Origin: Flavobacterium sp. LHD-80
Lineage (GTDB): Bacteria; Bacteroidota; Bacteroidia; Flavobacteriales; Flavobacteriaceae
DNA length: 64,000 nucleotides
Direction of reading: 5' to 3'
Assembly: GCF_030929605.1 (NCBI RefSeq)
Contig: NZ_JAVFVS010000013.1
Span: forward strand, 186,001-250,000
This document shows positions 58,861 to 64,000 of this stretch, piece after piece. The notes beneath the pieces were generated by a model that made no database searches, was not told where the DNA came from, and saw only the letters and a list, made by a program, of their open reading frames with translations. Numbering within the stretch: the first letter of the stretch is position 1; each line of letters starts with the position of its first letter. A program made the translations under genes and the position numbers.

Positions 58861-60429
58861 ATGAAAAATCTAAAAATAAATAATCGATTTACAGCCGAAT
58901 TACCTGCAGACCCAGAAACAACAAAAGAAGTTCGTCAGGTGAAAAATACTTTGTTTTCGTATGTAAATCCAACAATACCTTCAAATCCAAAACTGATTCA
59001 TGCTTCAGAAGAAGTTGCATCATTAATTGGAATTTCAAAGGAAGAAATTCAATCTGAAGAATTTCTCAATGTTTTTTCAGGAAAAGAAATTCTTCCTAAA
59101 ACGCAGCCTTTTGCTATGTGTTACGCTGGACATCAGTTTGGAAACTGGGCCGGACAACTTGGAGACGGACGCGCAATAAATCTAACTGAAATTGAAAATA
59201 ACAATCAATTTTTCACGCTACAGTTAAAAGGTGCTGGGAAAACTCCCTATTCAAGAACCGCAGATGGTTTAGCTGTTTTGCGTTCATCAATTAGAGAATA
59301 TTTATGCGCTGAAGCCATGTTTCATTTAGGCGTTCCCACTACCCGATCGCTTTCATTGATTCTTTCTGGAGATCAAGTTTTACGCGATATATTATATAAC
59401 GGAAATCCTGCATACGAAAAAGGCGCTATTGTTTGTCGTGTTGCGCCATCTTTCATCAGATTTGGAAGTTTCGAAATGCTTACTTCTAGAAATGAACTAA
59501 GAAATTTAAAACAGTTTGTGGAATTTTCGATCAAACATTATTTTCCGGAAATCAGCGGTGAACCAAAAGAACAATATTTGCAGTTCTTTAAAAAAGTAGC
59601 TGATACAACCCGCGAAATGATTTTGAACTGGCAACGCGTTGGTTTTGTGCATGGGGTAATGAATACAGACAATATGTCGATTCACGGAATAACAATTGAT
59701 TACGGTCCGTATGGCTGGCTTGAAAATTATGATCCAAACTGGACACCAAATACAACCGACAGCCAAAACAGAAGATATCGTTTTGGAAATCAGCCACAAG
59801 TTGCGCAATGGAATTTGTTTCAATTAGCCAATGCAATTTATCCGTTAATTAATGAAGCCGCACCTTTAGAAAAAATACTAGAATCATTTATGATTGATTT
59901 TGATTCTGATTATAAAGAGATGTTTTTAAGTAAATTAGGATTATTTACTTCAACTGAAACTGACAATGAATTAATAGCAGATTTGGAAAACAATTTGCAA
60001 TTGACTGAAACAGATATGACTATCTTTTTCAGAAATTTAAGCACTATCAAAAAATCTGATTTCGCACCAGAAGCAATTGAAAAAATTAAATATTCATTTT
60101 ATAAACCACAAGAAGTTTCGGGAGAAATTTTAGAAATCTGGACAAAATGGTTTTCTGATTACTTAGAAAGATTAAAATCTGAAAGTCTTTCAGATGAGGA
60201 ACGTTCACAAAAAATGAATCTTATTAATCCAAAATATGTGCTTCGAAATTATATGGCACAGCTTGCCATCGATGCTGCCGACAAAGATGATTATTCTTTA
60301 ATTGACGAACTTTATACGCTTTTGCAAAAACCATATGACGAACAACCGGAATATGAAAAATGGTTTGTAAAACGCCCAGATTGGGCAAGATCAAAAGTAG
60401 GCTGTTCTATGCTTTCTTGCAGTTCTTAG
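58861..60429 (+). CDS. selO: Protein adenylyltransferase SelO (YdiU family)
   Basis: A 522-residue pseudokinase-fold AMPylator. Marks are AMCYAGHQFGNWAGQLGDGRAI, LQLKGAGKTPYSRTADGLAVLRSSIREYLCAEAM, VGFVHGVMNTDNMSIHGITIDYGPYGWLENYD with the DFG-like Asp-Tyr-Gly, QVAQWNLFQLANAIYPL and INPKYVLRNYMAQ. It ends GCSMLSCSS, the place where eukaryotic SelO has selenocysteine before Ser-Ser; here it is Cys. SelO AMPylates proteins linked to redox homeostasis, such as TCA enzymes and glutaredoxin. Adjacent to msrA. Confidence 0.95.
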   Translation: MKNLKINNRFTAELPADPETTKEVRQVKNTLFSYVNPTIPSNPKLIHASEEVASLIGISKEEIQSEEFLNVFSGKEILPKTQPFAMCYAGHQFGNWAGQLGDGRAINLTEIENNNQFFTLQLKGAGKTPYSRTADGLAVLRSSIREYLCAEAMFHLGVPTTRSLSLILSGDQVLRDILYNGNPAYEKGAIVCRVAPSFIRFGSFEMLTSRNELRNLKQFVEFSIKHYFPEISGEPKEQYLQFFKKVADTTREMILNWQRVGFVHGVMNTDNMSIHGITIDYGPYGWLENYDPNWTPNTTDSQNRRYRFGNQPQVAQWNLFQLANAIYPLINEAAPLEKILESFMIDFDSDYKEMFLSKLGLFTSTETDNELIADLENNLQLTETDMTIFFRNLSTIKKSDFAPEAIEKIKYSFYKPQEVSGEILEIWTKWFSDYLERLKSESLSDEERSQKMNLINPKYVLRNYMAQLAIDAADKDDYSLIDELYTLLQKPYDEQPEYEKWFVKRPDWARSKVGCSMLSCSS

Positions 60430-60560
60430 TACTTTTATATTTTTATTTTGGATTACAAAAAAATTAAAATTAAAAATTAATTAACCAGAAAAATACCCTA
60501 TTACTATATTTTAATTATAGTTTATATCTTATTTTTGTAAGAAATATAAACTATAAAATT

Positions 60561-61469
60561 ATGTCTAAGAAATTATTTTACTTATTAGGCATTGTGGCGA
60601 CAATTATATTGGGGACTCTTTTATATCTTCAATTTTGTTGTAATTGCTGCATGCCTTCAAAAACAGATGACAACAAAGTTGCTGTCAAAATTCCCGTACA
60701 AGAACTTAATCCATTTGTTTTAAGCGGTTCCGGAATTAATTATCAATGTAATGATAATATGAAATTCCTTGTAAATGATGCTAAATTGATTATGCCAATT
60801 TCTGATTCCATAAAAATAGGATTAGAAAATCTGAAATCGGCCTTAATCGGAAACCCTAAGCAAAAAATTACAATCAAAGGATATGCAATTTCTACCGAAA
60901 AAAACACAACAAATTTTGACAATCTTGGTTTAGCCCGTGCTAATGATATCAAAGCATTTTTTCTTAGTCAAGGTTTTTCCGAATCGCAATTTGATATAAA
61001 AGGGGAAATTACGGATTCATGGCAAATGTTGGATGACACAATTTCAGGTCCGGTTAATTTTAAGTTTAACGATTTGGATCTTCCAGTTGCAACTAATTCA
61101 GATGAATTAAGTTTATTGAAAGATAAAATTACCGCAAACCCTCTTACTTTATATTTCAATACTAATCAGTCAAAAATAAAATTAACCCCAGAAGAATATC
61201 AAAAGCTAAAAGACATTGCTTCTTATACAAAGCAAGTTTCCGAAGCTTCGGTTTTAATTGTTGGTCATTCTGACAATGTTGGAAATTATAAAACCAACAC
61301 ACTTCTAGCACAAAAAAGAGCAGATTTCGTTAAAAACTTTTTAGTCAAAAATGGAATTAAAGAATCAAGAATAGAAATACAATCAAAAGGTCCTGATGAA
61401 CCAGTTGCAGATAATAAAACAGCAAATGGAAAGGCAAGAAATAGACGAACAGTAGTTACAATAAAATAA
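60561..61469 (+). CDS. OmpA-domain protein with N-terminal anchor and Cys cluster
   Basis: A 302-residue protein starting MSKKLFYLLGIVATIILGTLLYLQFCCNCCM, a single hydrophobic segment followed by a C-C-N-C-C cluster (no good lipobox). Two OmpA-like units follow: a degenerate one at about residues 55-155 (ITIKGYAISTE..LGLARANDIKAFFLSQGFSESQFDIKGE) and a canonical one at about 190-300 (LTLYFNTNQSKIKLTPEEYQKLKDI, VLIVGHSDNVGNYKTNTLLAQKRADFVKNFLVKNGIKESRIEIQSKG), with the Asp/Arg that bind diaminopimelate. It likely links membrane and peptidoglycan. A paralogue starts at 63773. Confidence 0.88.
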   Translation: MSKKLFYLLGIVATIILGTLLYLQFCCNCCMPSKTDDNKVAVKIPVQELNPFVLSGSGINYQCNDNMKFLVNDAKLIMPISDSIKIGLENLKSALIGNPKQKITIKGYAISTEKNTTNFDNLGLARANDIKAFFLSQGFSESQFDIKGEITDSWQMLDDTISGPVNFKFNDLDLPVATNSDELSLLKDKITANPLTLYFNTNQSKIKLTPEEYQKLKDIASYTKQVSEASVLIVGHSDNVGNYKTNTLLAQKRADFVKNFLVKNGIKESRIEIQSKGPDEPVADNKTANGKARNRRTVVTIK

Positions 61470-61484
61470 TTAAATTTAAATATT

Positions 61485-62060
61485 ATGAATATACCATGTA
61501 TCTTAATCCCTGCATTGGTGGGGCTAATCTGTGGAATTTTAGGTTACCTAATTGGAAAAATGAGTTCAAAAAAAGGAGAAGTTTTTCATTCCAAGTATTT
61601 ACAAGAACAAAAAACAACAATAACTAATTTAACATCTGATTTAGATTTTTGCAGATCTAATGAAGTAAAATTAAAGGCAAAAATTTCAGATTTAGAAAAT
61701 AAATCACTCTCTACGGTAAATAATATCAACACATTTACTTCTAATAGAACTCCTTCAGTTCTTTTCAATAGTGAAGCAGCTTATGCTATTTTTGGAAAAA
61801 GAATAAAAGAGAATGATTTAAAAGCAGTGGAAGGAATTGGTCCAAAAATTGAAGAATTACTTCATAATGCTGGAATAAATACATGGAAAAAATTATCTGA
61901 AACGTCAGCTACAAAATTGCAAGCTATTTTAGATGCTGGAGGTGAAAGTTTTTCATTACATAATCCAGGAACTTGGACTAGACAAGCTGAGCTTGCATAT
62001 TCTGGAAAATGGAAAGAGCTTAAAGAATGGCAAGATATTCTAGACGGAGGAAAGGACTAA
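61485..62060 (+). CDS. Membrane-anchored coiled-coil, helix-hairpin-helix protein
   Basis: A 191-residue protein. Residues 1-26 (MNIPCILIPALVGLICGILGYLIGK) form a single membrane helix with a glycine zipper. Residues 30-85 are polar and probably coiled coil (TTITNLTSDLDFCRSNEVKLKAKISDLENK). Residues about 118-190 have a helix-hairpin-helix unit with LKAVEGIGPKIEELLHNAGINTWKKLSE and QAILDAGGESFSLHNPGTWTRQAELA. HhH units usually bind DNA non-specifically, which is odd for a membrane-anchored protein. The stop of the OmpA gene is 15 bp upstream and a terminator follows, so they form an operon. Confidence 0.8.
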   Translation: MNIPCILIPALVGLICGILGYLIGKMSSKKGEVFHSKYLQEQKTTITNLTSDLDFCRSNEVKLKAKISDLENKSLSTVNNINTFTSNRTPSVLFNSEAAYAIFGKRIKENDLKAVEGIGPKIEELLHNAGINTWKKLSETSATKLQAILDAGGESFSLHNPGTWTRQAELAYSGKWKELKEWQDILDGGKD

Positions 62061-62073
62061 TCTATAAACCTTT

Positions 62074-62103
62074 AAAGAGCTGGCTAAAACCAGCTCTTTT
62101 TTG
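62074..62103 (+). terminator. Terminator of the OmpA-HhH operon
   Basis: 10-bp stem AAAGAGCTGG/CCAGCTCTTT with a 6-base loop, then TTTT. Confidence 0.88.
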
Positions 62104-62140
62104 TTCTATAAAAAACCAAAACATTGCAGTTCATCAAATA

Positions 62141-63106
62141 TTATTTCGAAACAATATAATCCACAATCATTTTAGCATGGATTCTTGAATTCTCAATAAA
62201 CCATTTATGCGTCTGCATTCCGCCACAGACAACGCCAGCTAGAAATAACCCTTCAACATTTGTTTCCATTGTTTCAGGATTGTAAACTGGAATTTTCAAT
62301 TCATCATCAGAAAGCTGGATGCCACTATTTTCAAGAAAAATTAAATCTGGTTTATAGCCTGTTAAAGCCAAAACAAAGTCATTTTCAATTGTAACTTTTC
62401 CCCCGGGAGTTTCAATTTCAACTTCGTTTTCTCGAATTTCAGTAATATTCGATTCAAAATAGGCTTTAATACTTCCTTCCGCAATTCGGTTTTCGATATC
62501 GGGTTTGACCCAATATTTCACTCTATTGTTGATCTCGTTTTTGCGAATTACCATTGTAACGTTCGCTCCTTTTCGCCAGCATTCCAGAGCAGCATCAACA
62601 GATGAATTATTAGCGCCAACAACCAAAACATTTCGGAAAGCATATTCATGCGCTTCTTTATAATAATGACGAACTTTTAACAATTCCTCTCCTTTTACAT
62701 TCATTGTAATCGGAATATCATAAAATCCAGTTGCAATCACAACATTTTTAGCTATATAAGTATTTTTATCACTTATAATTTCAAAATGATTTAAGCTCTT
62801 TTTCTGAATTTTAGTAACTTTTTCAAAGAGATTAATGGAGAAATTAAAATATCGGTGAATATTTCTATAGTATTCTAACGCTTCTTGACGTCCTGGTTTT
62901 GGTGCCAAACAATTAAACGGAATGTCACCAATTTCTAATCTTTCAGCCGTAGAAAAGAAAGTCATATATAAAGGATAATTGAAAATACTGTTTACAATTG
63001 CTCCTTTTTCAATAATTAAATAACGTAAGTTTTTCTTCTGAGCTTCAATTGCACAGGCAAGCCCTATTGGACCGCCACCAACAATGATCAAATCATAATC
63101 TGTCAT
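62141..63106 (-). CDS. ypdA: YpdA-type bacillithiol-disulfide reductase
   Basis: A 321-residue two-dinucleotide-binding flavoprotein. FAD site LIIVGGGPIGLACAIEAQKKNLRYLIIEK near the N-terminus, VVIATGFYD, NADPH site VLVVGANNSSVDAALECWRKGANVTMVIRK, and C-terminal GLFLAGVVCGGMQTHKWFIENSRIHAKMIV with Cys-Gly-Gly. This matches YpdA, which reduces bacillithiol disulfide and keeps the low-molecular-weight thiol pool reduced in Bacteroidota and Firmicutes. It lacks the CxxC disulfide of thioredoxin reductase. The CYTH-domain gene is 7 bp upstream, so they form an operon. Confidence 0.9.
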   Translation of the reverse strand: MTDYDLIIVGGGPIGLACAIEAQKKNLRYLIIEKGAIVNSIFNYPLYMTFFSTAERLEIGDIPFNCLAPKPGRQEALEYYRNIHRYFNFSINLFEKVTKIQKKSLNHFEIISDKNTYIAKNVVIATGFYDIPITMNVKGEELLKVRHYYKEAHEYAFRNVLVVGANNSSVDAALECWRKGANVTMVIRKNEINNRVKYWVKPDIENRIAEGSIKAYFESNITEIRENEVEIETPGGKVTIENDFVLALTGYKPDLIFLENSGIQLSDDELKIPVYNPETMETNVEGLFLAGVVCGGMQTHKWFIENSRIHAKMIVDYIVSK

Positions 63107-63113
63107 AAATCAT

Positions 63114-63587
63114 TTATTTTTCCCAGTCTTTAAATGGTTTTTTGCTCAAATAAGCATTATAATATCTTTCATCATTTGTAACTTCTTCACCAAGCCAATC
63201 TGGTCTTTCAAAAGTTTCTGTTTCAGATTTCAGTTCAATTTCAGCCATAATCAAACCGTCATTTTCGCCATAAAATTCATCAACTTCAAAAACATGATTT
63301 CCAGATTTAATTTCGAATCGAGTCTTCTCAATTTTTCCTTTTTCGCATAATTTCAGCAATTCCTGTGCTTCCTCAAGCGGAATCTCATTTTCCCATTCAA
63401 AACGCGACATACCGCCTTGATGCCCAATTCCTTTAATAGTCAAAAAACCTCTTGTTCCTTTAATTCGTACGCGAACTGTTCTTTCAGGAATAGAGCTTAA
63501 ATAGCCTTGAGCAATTTTATTTTGAGTAAAAGCCTGTTCTTTAAAATCATCCGATTTTACAAGAAACTTTCTTTCAATTTCAACCAT
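63114..63587 (-). CDS. CYTH-domain (triphosphatase/ThTPase-like) protein
   Basis: A 157-residue CYTH protein with the N-terminal EIERKFLVK (ExExK signature), a central tunnel formed by VRVRIKGTRGFLTIKG and SRFEWENEIPLEEAQELLK, and FEVDEFYGENDGLIMAEIELKSETE. CYTH proteins hydrolyse triphosphate compounds (inorganic tripolyphosphate, thiamine triphosphate) or act as class IV adenylate cyclases. The closest guess is tripolyphosphatase, but substrate is not determined by sequence alone. In operon with ypdA downstream. Confidence 0.9.
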   Translation of the reverse strand: MVEIERKFLVKSDDFKEQAFTQNKIAQGYLSSIPERTVRVRIKGTRGFLTIKGIGHQGGMSRFEWENEIPLEEAQELLKLCEKGKIEKTRFEIKSGNHVFEVDEFYGENDGLIMAEIELKSETETFERPDWLGEEVTNDERYYNAYLSKKPFKDWEK

Positions 63588-63772
63588 TTTGATACTTCAA
63601 TTAATTTTACTGCAAGTTACTCAATTTAATTCAGGTCGGGAAATGATTTTAATTACCAAAAGAATTCAAAATACTTACCTCTTAACTTTAAATCAAAACC
63701 AATTTAATTGATTATTAACACGTTACAAGGTTTTAATTCGCTAAATTTGATAGAATCTTAACTTGTGAACTT

Positions 63773-64000
63773 ATGTCTAAAAAAGCACTTTATCTCTTAG
63801 GCATTGCATTAACCATTATTTTAGGTACGTTTTTGTATGTGAAATTTTGTTGCAATTGCAGCACGGAAACACCAGCGGCTGATACAGAAAAAGTACCAAC
63901 AGTTCTGGCCAAGGACAACAATTTTGTTCCTTTTGTTCTTAATGGATCAGGAATTAATTTCCGAACCAATGACAACCTCAAATTCTTAAAAAACAGTGCT
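63773..64000 (+). CDS. OmpA-domain protein paralogue, 5' part (cut by window edge)
   Basis: An open frame of 76 codons from ATG 63773 to the end of the window. It starts MSKKALYLLGIALTIILGT, followed by FLYVKFCCNCS, and continues FVPFVLNGSGINFRTNDNLKFLKNSA, closely matching the N-terminus of the gene at 60561. It is therefore a second member of the same paralogous family. A TAAATTTG box (63742-63749) sits upstream. The OmpA domain proper lies outside. Confidence 0.85.
   Translation, partial: MSKKALYLLGIALTIILGTFLYVKFCCNCSTETPAADTEKVPTVLAKDNNFVPFVLNGSGINFRTNDNLKFLKNSA

Noticed and set aside
1..64000. CRISPR array, rRNA operon, complete insertion sequence or integrative element
   Set aside because: No evenly spaced direct repeats with unique spacers, no rRNA signature and no transposase or integrase gene were found when reading the window.

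Overview
The window is chromosomal DNA of a Flavobacterium-like member of the Bacteroidota. The evidence is high A+T content, Bacteroidota -7 promoter boxes (TANNTTTG) in place of E. coli -10/-35 boxes, few Shine-Dalgarno sequences, many secreted proteins and lipoproteins, a YpdA-type bacillithiol reductase, and dispersed palindromic intergenic repeats typical of flavobacterial genomes. Most genes are ordinary housekeeping or metabolic genes in short operons on both strands.

Layout. 1-9 kb: a DEAD-box RNA helicase cut by the window edge, an SSL2-type helicase, an MscS-family channel, a fused alpha/beta 2-oxoacid dehydrogenase E1, a 2OG-Fe(II) oxygenase and a SUI1/YciH factor. 9-16.6 kb: uridine phosphorylase, DinB and VOC proteins, a DUF4265-like gene split by a -1 frameshift at a slippery A-run, a substrate-binding protein without signal peptide, a membrane transglutaminase, a lipoprotein serine hydrolase and a choloylglycine-hydrolase-type amidase. 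16.6-31.3 kb: a processive glycosyltransferase, a chromate operon (ChrB domain fused to an AraC helix-turn-helix, an outer-membrane protein, ChrA), a PQQ-type propeller, an ECF sigma factor, an NTF2-like/DJ-1 fusion with a membrane AraC regulator, an M28 peptidase and an erythromycin-esterase homologue. 31.3-35 kb: the most accessory-looking stretch, with an adenylate-kinase paralogue, a GIY-YIG nuclease gene that runs into a tRNA-like remnant and is bracketed by 33-bp direct repeats, a sulfatase and an intact tRNA-Val. 35-45 kb: an ABC exporter, proline dehydrogenase, aroB, a polyamine cluster (arginine decarboxylase, deoxyhypusine-synthase homologue, very acidic protein) and recQ. 45-64 kb: PEP carboxylase, an Lrp regulator, an M14 carboxypeptidase and an XRE regulator separated by an array of TTTACA-N2-TGTAAA palindromes, a cell-envelope cluster, an APC permease, a class V aminotransferase, msrA-selO, and two paralogous OmpA-domain genes flanking a YpdA-CYTH pair.

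Genes that appear to work together: the chromate sensor/exporter operon; the polyamine cluster; msrA with selO and nearby ypdA (thiol redox and repair); and the OmpA/helix-hairpin-helix membrane pair. No CRISPR array, rRNA operon, complete insertion sequence or prophage was seen. The best candidates for something undescribed are the GIY-YIG/tRNA-like locus, the polyamine cluster with its small leader ORF and acidic protein, the XRE operator array, and the slippery-site DUF4265 gene.
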